NCBI GenBank assembly: GCA_038734275.1
Contig: JAVYOO010000002.1
Location: 96,911 to 160,910, forward strand
Origin: Archaeoglobaceae archaeon
GTDB taxonomy: Archaea > Halobacteriota > Archaeoglobi > Archaeoglobales > Archaeoglobaceae
Direction: 5' to 3'
Length of the DNA: 64,000 bases
Positions 1 to 9,967 of this stretch are shown here, one piece after another (position 1 is the stretch's first letter; each line of letters opens with the position of its first letter). Position numbers and translations under genes: made by a program. Below the pieces are notes generated by a model. The model was given only the letters and a program-made list of their open reading frames with translations. It was not told where the DNA came from and did no database searches.

Positions 1-2
1 AT

Positions 3-308
3 GATTTTTACGATACAGTTACAAACTTCTACGTCCTTAACACAGTTTATCCAGAAACCAGAATCGAAGTGCTTAATGAAATTAGGAGAGTTCTGAAGAA
101 AAATGGAACAGTTCTTGTTGCTGTCAGAGACGTGAGTGAGGATAAAATCATAAAGGGTATACCCTATCTTGATGGCGTTGTAACCAAGAAAAAGACTTTT
201 CAGAAGACTTTTGATAGAGAAGAGCTCGAGAAACTGCTCGAACTCTTCTTCTCAGACGTGGAGTTAATAAGCATCTTTCCTCTTATGATGTCTGCCAAAA
301 AGCCATGA
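3..308 (+). CDS. C-terminal part of a class I SAM-dependent methyltransferase (cut by window edge)
   Basis: The frame is open from the first bases of the window to a TGA at 306-308, so only the last 101 residues are present. The segment VLNEIRRVLKKNGTVLVAVRD is the usual beta-strand after the SAM site in small-molecule methyltransferases (a leader such as LxEIxRVLKPGG), followed by a lysine-rich tail. The catalytic N-terminal half and the glycine motif lie outside the window, so the substrate cannot be named. It runs in the same direction as the defence cassette, but 400 bases of non-coding sequence separate them, so I do not count it as part of the cassette. Confidence 0.6.
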   Translation, partial: DFYDTVTNFYVLNTVYPETRIEVLNEIRRVLKKNGTVLVAVRDVSEDKIIKGIPYLDGVVTKKKTFQKTFDREELEKLLELFFSDVELISIFPLMMSAKKP

Positions 309-715
309 AGGTATATTTGCGCATTAGATTTTTAGATATAGTTCATTTTTCTTTCTTCTTTATTTGGTTTGTTTTTCTGACAACATGTCCTTAAAGCAAG
401 TTACGATTGGAGAACCCTAATCGACGTTTCAGACTATGTATAACCAAAAACCTCTTTTATGCATCACTCGACGGATTAGGCGTCCAGAATAGGCGAAATA
501 TGATTGAAGAGAAAGATATATAAAATAAGTTGATAAATTAAAAATGTGGGGTGACAGGTAAAGATGCGAATGGGGAAGTTTATCAAGACGGCGATAGGAG
601 TCTTCAACTCTTACTGGTGATCTTCAAGTTTGCACTACTTGTTATGACAGACATAATATTTCGGTAAAACAACGAAAATCAAAAAACATAAATTTAAGAC
701 TGTATAAAAAAATTT
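309..715. other. Non-coding stretch before the defence cassette, with a promoter at its right end
   Basis: No convincing gene in 407 AT-rich bases. A short open frame near 564-620 (18 codons starting MRMGKFIK, ending at TGA) looks like the start of a lost gene rather than a functional one. The right end carries a TATA-like element described separately. No tRNA fragment, inverted repeat or insertion sequence end was seen here, so the left border of the cassette is not marked by an obvious attachment site. Confidence 0.5.
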
Positions 716-716
716 A
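688..716 (+). promoter_or_regulatory. TATA box of the defence cassette, leaderless start
   Basis: The element ATAAATTTAAG at 688-698 is centred about 24-26 bases before the ATG at 716, the standard archaeal TATA-to-start-site distance. There is no Shine-Dalgarno sequence before this ATG. Both facts point to a leaderless transcript beginning at or next to the start codon of the first cassette gene. Confidence 0.45.
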
Positions 717-3700
717 TGGGGTTACAATATACTTCTCTTAAAGGGGCGATCCAACAAAGAAAGATAGTCTTCGATGATGAGCTGGTTGCAATTGCCTCAG
801 ATCCTTTTGCAGATATTAATGAGGCTATATTCGAGGTGGAATTCTCCAATTTCTTGAATGGCACTGCACATCGAATCTATTTGGATCCCCGTGAGTATTT
901 CAGGAGAACACACTTTACGGAAGATATGAAAAATATTATTAAAAAAGTTCTATCAAGAGTTGCTTCCATATCTGACGAATCCTATGCAATAATTCTTGAT
1001 ACCACTTTTGGTGGAGGTAAAACCCACACACTGCTTGCGATTTACCATCTGTTCAAGAATAAGGACGTGGCAATAAACTATCAGGAGGTAAAGGGGATTT
1101 TAAAGGATTTACAACTTTCTGTAATACCAGAAGCGGAAATAGTTGCGATTGATGGTCACAACATCGATCCGAAAGAAAATATTTGGAATGTTATCGGAAA
1201 TAAGCTTGGTGATGCAAATTTATCCTCCCGAACTACTCCGCCTACCGCAATAGAGGTAGAAAATGCGATTAGAAGAGTTGGAAAGCCTGTTATCTTCCTG
1301 ATAGATGAGCTTGTGGTGTATATATCTAAGATAGCTGGAGATGAGGCACGAATAAGCCAGAACAAAGCATTTATCCACTCATTGTTTGTTGCACTTGATG
1401 CAACGAGAACCTCAATAGTGGTTTTAACAATTCCAGAGAGCGAAGCTTACAAGAAAAATACGGAAATAATCAAAAGTGTGGTAGAAATAGCTGAACGAGG
1501 AGCAACTAAAATCGCTCCAATTGCAAAAGAGGACGTCATTAGAGTTCTGAAAAAGAGATTCATAAAAGAGATCGACGAAAACTTTGCAAAGGAAGCCACA
1601 AAAGAACTAAGAAGTTTTTACATCACGAAATTGGGATTAACTGAAACCTTCAGTGAAAAAAGGCTGACTGAATGTTATCCATTCAATCCTGAATTAATAG
1701 AAGAAATCTTTTTTGGGAGGATAGGGCTATACGAGGGTTTTCAGCGAACAAGAGGAATTTTGAAGATAATGGCGAGAGTAATAGTAAATCTCCTCAGGCA
1801 TGTTGATGAGCTTCCAGAAAGCACTTATTTCATCTCTGTGGGAGAAGTAGATCTTTCCGATCCACAAATAATGAGAAAGCTAACTGATAAAATATTTGGA
1901 GACAAACTTGATCAGGTTGTTCAGACAGACATAGCCACTGCAGAAGGAACTGCCCATACACAGATAAAAGATGGAAAAAAGAGATTCGGAAACTATACAA
2001 GGATCGCAATCGCAGTTTATCTGTATTCTTTGATTCCAGAGGAGCCAAAAAAGGGAGCAAATAGCAAGTTAATAGCAAAAGCTTTGGGGGGATAAAACTC
2101 TCGATCCGAGCACGATTGATAGCTATCTTGAAAAGCTATACGATGAGGTTGCAACCCATATATTCAGAGCTGAAGGAACTGACAGATATTACTTTAAAAC
2201 GGAAGAAAATCCAAGGGCGATTGTCAGAAATACCGCAAACGATGTCAAAGATGAGGAAGTTAAACTGCATCTGCAGAAGCAGTTTATAGCCAGAATAATA
2301 CCATCCACGGAAACGATTGCGGTAAACATCTTTGAAAATGAGATAAAAAAGGATAACACGACTCCTCATAAACTCAACATTTTCGTTATAGACTACGAAG
2401 ATGTCTTAAGGCGATATAAGGCTCTAAAATCTTCAAAGGAATTTGAAAGTGCTGCGAGCGATGTTGTAGCAAAGGAAATCTACAGAAGAATTTTCTCCGA
2501 GCTCGTTTCGACTACGACACCCAACAGAAATACGATTACACTCCTATTCCCCGATGTTGAGCTTATTTTACCTTTTGTTAGGGTTATGAAGGAACTGATT
2601 GCGTGTGAAAAGCTGAAAAAAGAGAGAGCAAAGGATAAAACGTTTTTGAAGGAACTTGGAGAGATCCAAAGCAAGATCTATTCGAAATCAGCCCAGATGC
2701 TTATAAATTTGTATTCACAGGTAGGGTTCGTATACAAGAATGATCAAACAGTTAAAAGGCTAACGCCAGTTACCTACGATGAAAGAGCAAAATACACAGA
2801 AAGGATATTCGAAGACCTCAAGAAGTTTGGAAAGGTTCTCGATTCTGTCAGCATTGACTACGTGCACGGTATTATCGGTTCAAGAGATCACATAAAATTC
2901 TCGGAGTTTATAAACGTTGTAGCAAGTTCCACAGGATACCTATTTGTCCCCTTGAAGAATTTGAAAGATAGCATAACAGAGCTTGTAAAAAATGGAGAGA
3001 TTGCTATTTACAAAGGAGATATCTGCGAGCCTGAAGACGTCGATCTGGAAAAGAGTGAGGAAATAATCAAAAACCTGAAGATTGGGGTTTCAGCTGAGCT
3101 CAGGGATTCAGATTATCTGGTTAAAAAGAATTTTGCAGAACAATTGCTTGAAGTTGCAAAGAGAAAGAAAGCGGATAAAGTCGTTGAAAGAATTTTGGAA
3201 GTTATGGGAAATAAGAAATACGTTGATTTGTCTTTCATTGAAAGTGAACTTCCAGATATGAGCAAAAAGGACATCGTAGATGCCATAAGCAGATCTCAAA
3301 AACTCGAATTTTTTGGAGGTGAAACTTCACTCATCGAGAAAATCGAAGCTGGGGAGAAGCTCAGCCAAGAAGAAGCGGAAAAAGTTCTATCAGCTTTTGG
3401 CAAAGGAGATTACGTCTTCAGAAAAGATTTTGCAGAAGAAATCAAGAGTAAATTGGAGATAAAGAAACCTCCTCCAATTCTTCCGCCCAGAGAAGAGACC
3501 TTAAAAATTGATGAGTTTTTAGCAAAATTCGAAGATTTGAAAGGAAAAAGAGTAAAAATGGTGAAAATAAGTGGGAAGGGATCAAATTCGCTCAAAGAAG
3601 ATTCTCTCAGCGTATCGGGAGCCGTTTCGTATCTGGGTTTAAGGGGAAAAATGAAGGTGAATGTGAAGGGAAATGTTGTTTTTGAATGCGATTGTGGGCT

Positions 3701-3869
3701 TGAAAAGATCGGAGTTTTGAGCGAGATTCTAAAAAAGATCAGTGATCTGGATTCAAAGCTGGATTACAGCTTACAGCTCGAAATCGATGCGGAGATAACG
3801 GAAGACTTCAGAACTGTTCTGGATGAGCTAAAGAACACTAAATCCGATAAAGTTCTGAAGGTGGGATGA
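716..3869 (+). pseudogene. DUF499 AAA+ ATPase of a defence cassette, interrupted by a one-base frameshift
   Basis: Two open frames form one protein of about 1,050 residues. The first part (716-2095, 459 aa) has the P-loop GGGKTHT at residues 99-105 and a Walker B segment FLIDEL at 194-199, typical of DUF499 (COG1483). Right after a run of six G the frame ends at TAA 2093-2095. The reading continues without a break in the next frame from about 2094 (KTLDPSTIDSYLEKLYDEV and on) to 3869. Removing one G restores the protein. DUF499 proteins are found next to DUF1156 DNA methylases and helicases in archaeal and bacterial defence islands and are thought to act as the ATPase of a restriction-like complex. 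As written the gene makes a truncated ATPase with no C-terminal half. A sequencing error, a real null mutation and slippage are all open. Confidence 0.8.
2084..2095 (+). other. G6 tract where the DUF499 frame breaks
   Basis: The bases CTTTGGGGGGATAA contain six G followed at once by the stop codon of the upstream frame. With five G the codons run Leu-Gly-Asp-Lys-Thr-Leu and join the downstream frame, whose translation is clearly the rest of the same protein. Homopolymer runs like this are prone to replication or transcriptional slippage and to base-calling errors. Confidence 0.75.
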
Positions 3870-4240
3870 TGCTTGCGATAAAGAACACGATCTACGAGCT
3901 AATTGAAACCCCTAAGTTCATTACCATGTATGAGTGCTATTTGAACAGAGAGAAAAGCTACAGAATCAAAATTGCCTCTGCTTCATCTTGGAGAAAAGAT
4001 GCAGTTAAAAAACTGATGAAAGAACTAAAGGTTGCGAATAAAACCGATGAAGTCGATACCGCAATGAGAATCTATGTTGCGATTAAGGTTCTGAACTCGA
4101 TGAAAAAGGCAGAATTGAGATACAGGCTTATAGATGTAATTGTCAATCTCCCAGCTGAGGAGGTTTTCTTTTGGGCGTGGAAGGTTACTGCAACAAAAAA
4201 CGGAGTTCAGGCTTTTAAGGTTCTCTACGATCTTGCGTAG
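3866..4240 (+). CDS. Small unknown protein of the DUF499-DUF1156 cassette
   Basis: The 124-residue protein starts at an ATG overlapping the DUF499 stop in an ATGA junction, and ends 8 bases before the methylase, so it is translationally coupled to both. It is mostly helical and basic, with segments [15 protein letters not shown] and [13 protein letters not shown], and has no signal peptide, membrane segment or cysteine cluster. I do not recognise the family. Its tight place between the ATPase and the methylase suggests a small structural or specificity subunit of the same complex; that is inference from position only. A second ATG three bases downstream is an equally possible start. Confidence 0.75.
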   Translation: MMLAIKNTIYELIETPKFITMYECYLNREKSYRIKIASASSWRKDAVKKLMKELKVANKTDEVDTAMRIYVAIKVLNSMKKAELRYRLIDVIVNLPAEEVFFWAWKVTATKNGVQAFKVLYDLA

Positions 4241-4248
4241 GTGGTTTT

Positions 4249-6855
4249 ATGAGGCTGATGATCGAGGAGTTCATACCTGTTGAAGAAGTGAGCAAGGAGG
4301 CAAAGAAGGAAAAGCTTGGAAACGCCAAACCACCAACAAGCGAGCTCCACTACTGGTGGGCAAGAAAGCCACTAATTACTGCAAGAACTGCGGTGTTTGG
4401 AGCTTTAATTTCCAAGGAAAATATGCCCGAAAGTTATAAAGATGATTTAAAGAACAGTCTGCTTCAGATCCTTGGAATTCCTAAGAACATCGAGAAAGGA
4501 GAGAGAGCACATAAAAAGGATCCCCCAGCGGATTTTTTGAGGAATGGAATAATAAAAACATGGGGGGAAGTTCCAGTAGTTCTCGATCCCTTTGCTGGAG
4601 GAGGATCTATACCTTTCGAAGCGCTCAGACTTGGATGTGATGTCGTTGCGGTGGACTACAACCCTGTGGCATATCTGATTCTGAAGGCAACGCTTGAGTA
4701 TCCGAAAAAATATGGTATGAGGCTTTATTACGATGTAAAGAAATATGCAGAGCAGATTTTTAGAGAGCTGAAAGAGGAGCTTGGCAGATTCTATCCAAAG
4801 CACGATGGAAGAGATGTTGCTTCATACATATGGGCTTGGGTCGTGAAATGCCCGCGCTGCGGATTTGAGACCCCGCTCGTTGGAAAATGGGAGCTTGCAA
4901 GAAAAAGTAAGAAGATGCTTTATCTAAGCTATAAAATTGAGGGAGAAGATTTAAAGCTGGAAATTAAAGAAGGTGAAGCACCCGAAGGAAATGCCTCGGA
5001 AGGAAATGGTATTTGCCTGAAATGTGAGGCTCCAATATCTAATGAAGTTATTGTTAAGGAGATAAGAGAAAAGGAAAAGGAGAGAATGCTTGCAGTAGTC
5101 CTTCTTGGTGAAAAAAGAAGCGGAAAGCTATACGATCTACCAAATGAAGAAGATCTGAGGGGTTTCGAGGAAGCAAAGAAGGAACTTAAGAACAACTGGT
5201 TCAGGCTATACAGACAGGGTTTAATTCCAGATATTGAACTACCGAACGATAATAGAAGGCTTTCAAACAAAAATTACATTCCAAAGTGGTATCAGCAATT
5301 CAATCCAAGGCAGTTGCTTCTGGTAGCAAAGTTTGCGGAAAAAGCGAAGAAAATCGTTGATGAAATAGCGGAAAAGGACGAAGAGTATGCAAAGGCGGTT
5401 GGAGTTTATCTATCCACGATCCTTGCAAAGCACATTGATTACAACAGTAGGGGAACGAACTGGCATTCATCATATGAAGTAATTTCCCATACGTTCACAA
5501 ACAGGGGAATAGCGATGATGTGGGATCACGCAGAAGTTAATCCATTTGTAAAATCTTCAGGAACTCTTGTGGGAATGATAAACGATGTTCTCGATGCGCT
5601 GAAGTATTCGATAGAAAAGCTGTCATCAACCAACGGAAGGGTTGAAATAATAAATGAATCCTCTGCGTCATGGAAACCTCAGAGAAAATTCAAGGTAATA
5701 GTAACTGATCCACCGTATTACGATGATATTCCCTACGGGGAAGTGAGCGAATTCTTTTACGTGTGGCATAGGCGAATTTTGGGAGATCTGTTCGAAAAGG
5801 AGTCGAGATATTTCAAAAATGAAAAGATAGAGACGACAGAAGAGCTGGATGTTGGCGGGGATAGAGATAAGGATTTCTTTAACAATCTATTCATCAAAAC
5901 CATGCAAAACATCCATGATCTGCTCGATGATGATGGAATCCTCGTTCTTTTCTTTGCACACAAAAGTCCTGAAGCATGGTATTTTGTTCTCGAAGCCTTA
6001 AGAAATGCGGGATTCAAAATAACCGCTACATTTCCGATTCATACTGAGAGCACGGAAAACCCGATTGCGAGAGGGAAAAAGGCGATATATCACAGCCTAA
6101 TAATTTCCGCAAGAAAAAGAAAAGAGGATAAAGTCGGGATAATAGAAGAAATCTTGCCAGATATCGAGCAAAAGATTTACCAGAGGGCAGAAGAGCTTGA
6201 GAAATACGGAATAAGGGGTTCAGATCTTCTCGTGGCATCTATGGGGGTTGCGCTTGAGGTTTTAACGTCCTATTCAGAGATAAAGAGCTACTCTGGAAAG
6301 ATAACCGCAAAGAATGCGATTGAGATAGCGCAAACGATGATGGCAAAATACATTACAAGAAAAACAATTGGGGAGGAAGCAGATTCCGTGACAACTTTCT
6401 ACGTTTACTCCCGTCTAAACGGGATGGATACTATGGATTACGATACCGCAAATCAGTTCATTAAGAGCCTTGGGCTGAATGAAGAAGATCTTGAAATGAG
6501 AAAAATAATAGAAGTCGGAAAAGAGAGGGGTAGAAAATCGGTAATCCTTCAGGACTACTACAGGGGAGATTCAGACATAGAGATCGCTGGCTACGATACG
6601 ATAACTGGCAGTAGCCTGATAGACTGGGTTCATAAAGCTTTAAGGGCTTACACGATTCAGGGCATGAAGGGCTTCGATAAAGTGATAAGCGAGTCTCCTT
6701 ACTCGAGAGGGGCGATAATAGGTGTTTTAAAAGCACTTGCAAAGATCAGAGAAGATCCAGAAAGACAGAACGATAGAGAGGCGGTTAAAGCTTCTGAGAT
6801 TCTTGAACATCTAAGATCTCTCGATTCAAGTCTTGAGAAATGGGGGATAAAATGA
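4249..6855 (+). CDS. DUF1156 adenine-type DNA methyltransferase with zinc ribbon
   Basis: This 868-residue protein matches COG1743. The N-terminal DUF1156 segment (about 8-55) carries HYWWARKPL. The SAM-binding motif I DPFAGGG is at 113-119 and the catalytic motif DPPY at 487-490, an order and type used by enzymes that methylate exocyclic amino groups of adenine or cytosine in DNA. A zinc ribbon is inserted between them, with cysteine pairs at 201/204 and 256/259. The gene looks intact and follows the 124-aa gene by 8 bases. In such cassettes the methylase would mark self DNA while the ATPase and helicase act on unmarked DNA; this role is inferred. The recognition sequence is unknown. Confidence 0.9.
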   Translation: MRLMIEEFIPVEEVSKEAKKEKLGNAKPPTSELHYWWARKPLITARTAVFGALISKENMPESYKDDLKNSLLQILGIPKNIEKGERAHKKDPPADFLRNGIIKTWGEVPVVLDPFAGGGSIPFEALRLGCDVVAVDYNPVAYLILKATLEYPKKYGMRLYYDVKKYAEQIFRELKEELGRFYPKHDGRDVASYIWAWVVKCPRCGFETPLVGKWELARKSKKMLYLSYKIEGEDLKLEIKEGEAPEGNASEGNGICLKCEAPISNEVIVKEIREKEKERMLAVVLLGEKRSGKLYDLPNEEDLRGFEEAKKELKNNWFRLYRQGLIPDIELPNDNRRLSNKNYIPKWYQQFNPRQLLLVAKFAEKAKKIVDEIAEKDEEYAKAVGVYLSTILAKHIDYNSRGTNWHSSYEVISHTFTNRGIAMMWDHAEVNPFVKSSGTLVGMINDVLDALKYSIEKLSSTNGRVEIINESSASWKPQRKFKVIVTDPPYYDDIPYGEVSEFFYVWHRRILGDLFEKESRYFKNEKIETTEELDVGGDRDKDFFNNLFIKTMQNIHDLLDDDGILVLFFAHKSPEAWYFVLEALRNAGFKITATFPIHTESTENPIARGKKAIYHSLIISARKRKEDKVGIIEEILPDIEQKIYQRAEELEKYGIRGSDLLVASMGVALEVLTSYSEIKSYSGKITAKNAIEIAQTMMAKYITRKTIGEEADSVTTFYVYSRLNGMDTMDYDTANQFIKSLGLNEEDLEMRKIIEVGKERGRKSVILQDYYRGDSDIEIAGYDTITGSSLIDWVHKALRAYTIQGMKGFDKVISESPYSRGAIIGVLKALAKIREDPERQNDREAVKASEILEHLRSLDSSLEKWGIK

Positions 6856-6905
6856 CCTTCTGGATCTTTAGCTCTAACTCGCTTGAAAGCATCAAAGAAA
6901 GGTGA
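6852..6905 (+). other. 17-codon open frame between methylase and helicase
   Basis: An ATG overlaps the methylase stop (ATGA at 6852) and the frame closes at TGA 6903-6905, giving a peptide beginning MTFWIFSSN. The helicase Shine-Dalgarno sits over its end. It may be a short coupling peptide that carries ribosomes to the helicase start, or the remnant of a lost gene. Nothing shows that the peptide itself matters. Confidence 0.25.
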
Positions 6906-6910
6906 GAATT

Positions 6911-9900
6911 ATGTCCTTCTCCCTTTTCAGAGTAGCGACAGATTCCTACTACATCTTCACAAAATACCATTATGATCCAATTAGCGTTCTTGCCTCCTCT
7001 AAGATAAATTTGCTTCCCTATCAGCTTGAAGATTTTCTTAACTTACTCGATCTGGCGGATAGCGGTATTCCTGTAAGAGTTCTGATTGCATATGAAACCG
7101 GACTGGGTAAAACGATTCTTGCAGGTCTTTTCATCAAAGAGATGATTCTAAGAAATCCAAACACGAGAGTTCTCATTTTAACTCCACCAAACGTTCAGTA
7201 TCAGTGGCAAGAAGAGTTGAAAAACAAATTCGGCTTAGAATTTCCAATTTTCAGAGAGGTTGACAGAGAAGGAAAGGATCCACTCAGCGAAAATTGGCTT
7301 ATAGCCTCAATGGATACATTAAAAGGCGAGAAATGGCTGAGAAAAGTTTCAGATTACAAATGGGACATCGTAATCGCTGATGAACTACACAGAGCAACCA
7401 TAAAGAATAGACGGGCTCAACTTATTCAGGTCGTGAGAGATAGAACAAGACACTTGCTCGCTCTTACAGCCACTCCTCATGACGGTAAAGAAGAACAGTT
7501 CATTTTTAGGCTTAGCCTGATAAATCAGAATGTAGATGAACAAAATTGGGAAGAATTCCTCAAAAAATACACGTTTAGAAGAAGAAAAAAGGAAGTTCTT
7601 GATCTTGAGGGTAGGAAAATCTTTCCACAGAAAACTTTTACGAGCACGGTGGAGATAGAGCCCGATGAGGATGAAAAGGAGTTTTACAGGGAAGTTGAAG
7701 AATACATAAGAAACTACTACAGACTTGCTGATCAGGAAAACGATAGATCCATTGGACTTGTGGCAACAATCGTTGGAAGAGCAGTCTCTTCGAGTATCTG
7801 GGCAGGAGTCAAGGTTCTTGAAAACAGGTATTGGAGACTATTCGAGGGTTTTGCTCAGCAGCTTGAGAATGCCGAAGAAATTCTGAGCGAACTTCTCGAG
7901 GCTGAAGAAGAGGGTGATGATAAAAAGCTTGAAGAGATTAGAATGAAAATAATCCAGAGCGTTTCAGCAAATAAAGAGCTTGTTGAGAAGGAAAAAGAAA
8001 TACTGGAAAAACTCATCGAAAGAGGTAGAAAGCTGATTGAAAAAGGAGAAGACAGAAAAACTGAGATGCTAATAAAATTGGTCGATGAGCATCTGAAGAG
8101 AGGAGATAAAATCGTTCTCTTCACTCAATTCCTTGCAACTCTCTTCCATCTTGAAGAGGTTCTTGGTAGAATTTACGGAAAAGACAAGATTTCGATTGTT
8201 CATGGTGGAATGACCCCTGAGGAAAAGAAGTTTGAAATTGCGAGATTCTGGAACGATGCAAAAATAATCATCGGAACCGATGCTCTTGGCGAGAGTCTTA
8301 ATTTACAGGCTGGAAACGTGGTAATAAATTACGAAATTCCATGGAATCCTGTGGTTTACATTCAGAGAGTCGGTAGAGTTTACAGATACGGACAAAAGAA
8401 GGACATTTACGTTCTAAGCATGCTACCCGTTTTCAAAATCGAGAGAAGGGTTTTGGAGGTTGTTATAAGGAAGGTCGAAACAATCGAAAAGGAGTTCGAC
8501 ATTGGAAGTGTCGAAATAATTGGAATGATAATTTCGGAGAAAGACGTTGAGAACGAGATCTGGAGAGCATACGTGGAGGATAGAATCGAAGCAGCTGGAG
8601 AAGATTTAGTCAGAAAGTTTGATGCAGGAATGAATCTCATCCAGAAGATCAGATTGGTTCTGGAAAAAGCTGAAGCAGCTAAGAGGCATGTAAGAGCTGA
8701 AAAAATCCTTGAAGGGAAAAATATTGCTGAAATAATAACCGAAGATGATCTCAGAAAATACCTCTATCATTTTAAGGAAGCAGGCTTTGGAGACGGAAAG
8801 TTCCTTGATGAATTCACGTTTTTCGAGATAAAAAATGGTGCTATTGAACCAGTAAAAATACTGCTCGAGAATAAAGCTAAACCAACAAAAGCTAAGATTC
8901 TCGATTTGAAGGAGACCAACTTCATCAGTGAAAAAGAATTGAAACTTGATAACCCAGCGATACTGAAAGCCCTTTACATAGGAATGTGTCAACGGGGATT
9001 CGCAATTTTTGCGGGAGACGAAGAAGGTTACGGAGAAGTCAGAATTCTGAAGCTGTTTGACTTCTACGAAGAACCGTTTTATGAGGTTCCAGTTGTTGTT
9101 TTCAATGGATATGCCAAGCCTTTCAGCTTCCTTAGAGCACTCGAACCGATATTAGTTTCTCCTGAAGTGGAAAAGGAGATTTTAAAACAAATTTCTTACA
9201 AAGTTAGTAGGTTTAATGAAGCTTTTATAGATAGCAGTTATATCGAAGAACTCAAAGAAGAACAGAGGTTGTTCCTAAAGGAAAGGATGAACAGGTTGAT
9301 AGATGGATTGAATATAGAGATAGAGTATCATCGGAGACATTTATCCGAAGAATTCGCTAAAAAGAAAATAGAAGAGCTTGAAGAGAGAAAGAGAGAAGAA
9401 TTCAAAAGGATTTTGAGAATAAATGAGAAAATTTCAGAACCCGTAGCCACATTCTACGTTATTCGGGCTGAAAAGTTAAGGGAGATCTTAGAGGAGGTAG
9501 CTGAGAAAATTAATAAAAAGGAAGTATTCGAGGAAGTTGCAAGAACTGTTGAACATTTTGATCCAGAACTCTGGAGAAAGAAAAGAGAAGTAGAACTTGC
9601 AGGAATGAGGCTTGTGATGAAATACGAGAAACAAAATGGAAGAGAACCGATTGACGTTTCTGCTGAAGGCAGAGGATATGACATAGAGAGTTATGATCCA
9701 AAAAGCAAAGAAAAAAGGAGAATCGAGGTTAAATCTTTCAAAGAATTGCCAGAAAAGATCACTTTCTCGGAGAACGAATATAAGGCAGCAAAGTTCTATG
9801 GAGATAGCTATTACCTCTACATAGTAAAGCGTGCTTTTGAATCTGAGGAGAAAGAGAATTATTCAGATATTGAAGTTATCCAAAATCCTGTCAGCAAACT

Positions 9901-9967
9901 CAAGTTTGAAATAGAATGGAGACCATACTATACCTGCGACTATCGGAAAACTAGTGGTGAGGTTTAA
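6911..9967 (+). CDS. SNF2-family DEAD-like helicase with C-terminal DUF3883 domain
   Basis: About 1,018 residues. Helicase motifs in order: P-loop ETGLGKT at 62-68, motif II DELH at 157-160, motif III TATP at 186-189, motif VI QRVGRVYRYGQ at 485-495, the arrangement of SNF2/RapA-type DNA translocases. A charged coiled-coil region interrupts the core near 320-385. The last hundred residues contain DVSAEGRGYDIES and RRIEVKSF, typical of DUF3883, a nuclease-like domain found on helicases of restriction and DISARM-type systems. I placed the start at ATG 6911, 4 bases after the GGTGAG at 6901-6906; a GTG at 6902 in frame falls inside that signal. It is the last gene of the cassette and overlaps by 4 bases the end of a gene on the other strand. 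Confidence 0.88.
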   Translation: MSFSLFRVATDSYYIFTKYHYDPISVLASSKINLLPYQLEDFLNLLDLADSGIPVRVLIAYETGLGKTILAGLFIKEMILRNPNTRVLILTPPNVQYQWQEELKNKFGLEFPIFREVDREGKDPLSENWLIASMDTLKGEKWLRKVSDYKWDIVIADELHRATIKNRRAQLIQVVRDRTRHLLALTATPHDGKEEQFIFRLSLINQNVDEQNWEEFLKKYTFRRRKKEVLDLEGRKIFPQKTFTSTVEIEPDEDEKEFYREVEEYIRNYYRLADQENDRSIGLVATIVGRAVSSSIWAGVKVLENRYWRLFEGFAQQLENAEEILSELLEAEEEGDDKKLEEIRMKIIQSVSANKELVEKEKEILEKLIERGRKLIEKGEDRKTEMLIKLVDEHLKRGDKIVLFTQFLATLFHLEEVLGRIYGKDKISIVHGGMTPEEKKFEIARFWNDAKIIIGTDALGESLNLQAGNVVINYEIPWNPVVYIQRVGRVYRYGQKKDIYVLSMLPVFKIERRVLEVVIRKVETIEKEFDIGSVEIIGMIISEKDVENEIWRAYVEDRIEAAGEDLVRKFDAGMNLIQKIRLVLEKAEAAKRHVRAEKILEGKNIAEIITEDDLRKYLYHFKEAGFGDGKFLDEFTFFEIKNGAIEPVKILLENKAKPTKAKILDLKETNFISEKELKLDNPAILKALYIGMCQRGFAIFAGDEEGYGEVRILKLFDFYEEPFYEVPVVVFNGYAKPFSFLRALEPILVSPEVEKEILKQISYKVSRFNEAFIDSSYIEELKEEQRLFLKERMNRLIDGLNIEIEYHRRHLSEEFAKKKIEELEERKREEFKRILRINEKISEPVATFYVIRAEKLREILEEVAEKINKKEVFEEVARTVEHFDPELWRKKREVELAGMRLVMKYEKQNGREPIDVSAEGRGYDIESYDPKSKEKRRIEVKSFKELPEKITFSENEYKAAKFYGDSYYLYIVKRAFESEEKENYSDIEVIQNPVSKLKFEIEWRPYYTCDYRKTSGEV

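Noticed and set aside
2093-2095. Readthrough of the DUF499 stop by selenocysteine or pyrrolysine
   Set aside because: The stop is TAA and the rest of the protein is in a different frame, so recoding of the stop codon would not help.
716-9967. Naming the defence cassette BREX, DISARM or Druantia
   Set aside because: The hallmark proteins of these systems (PglZ and BrxC; DrmA, DrmB and DrmC; the giant Druantia helicase) are missing. Sharing an SNF2 helicase and a methylase is not enough.
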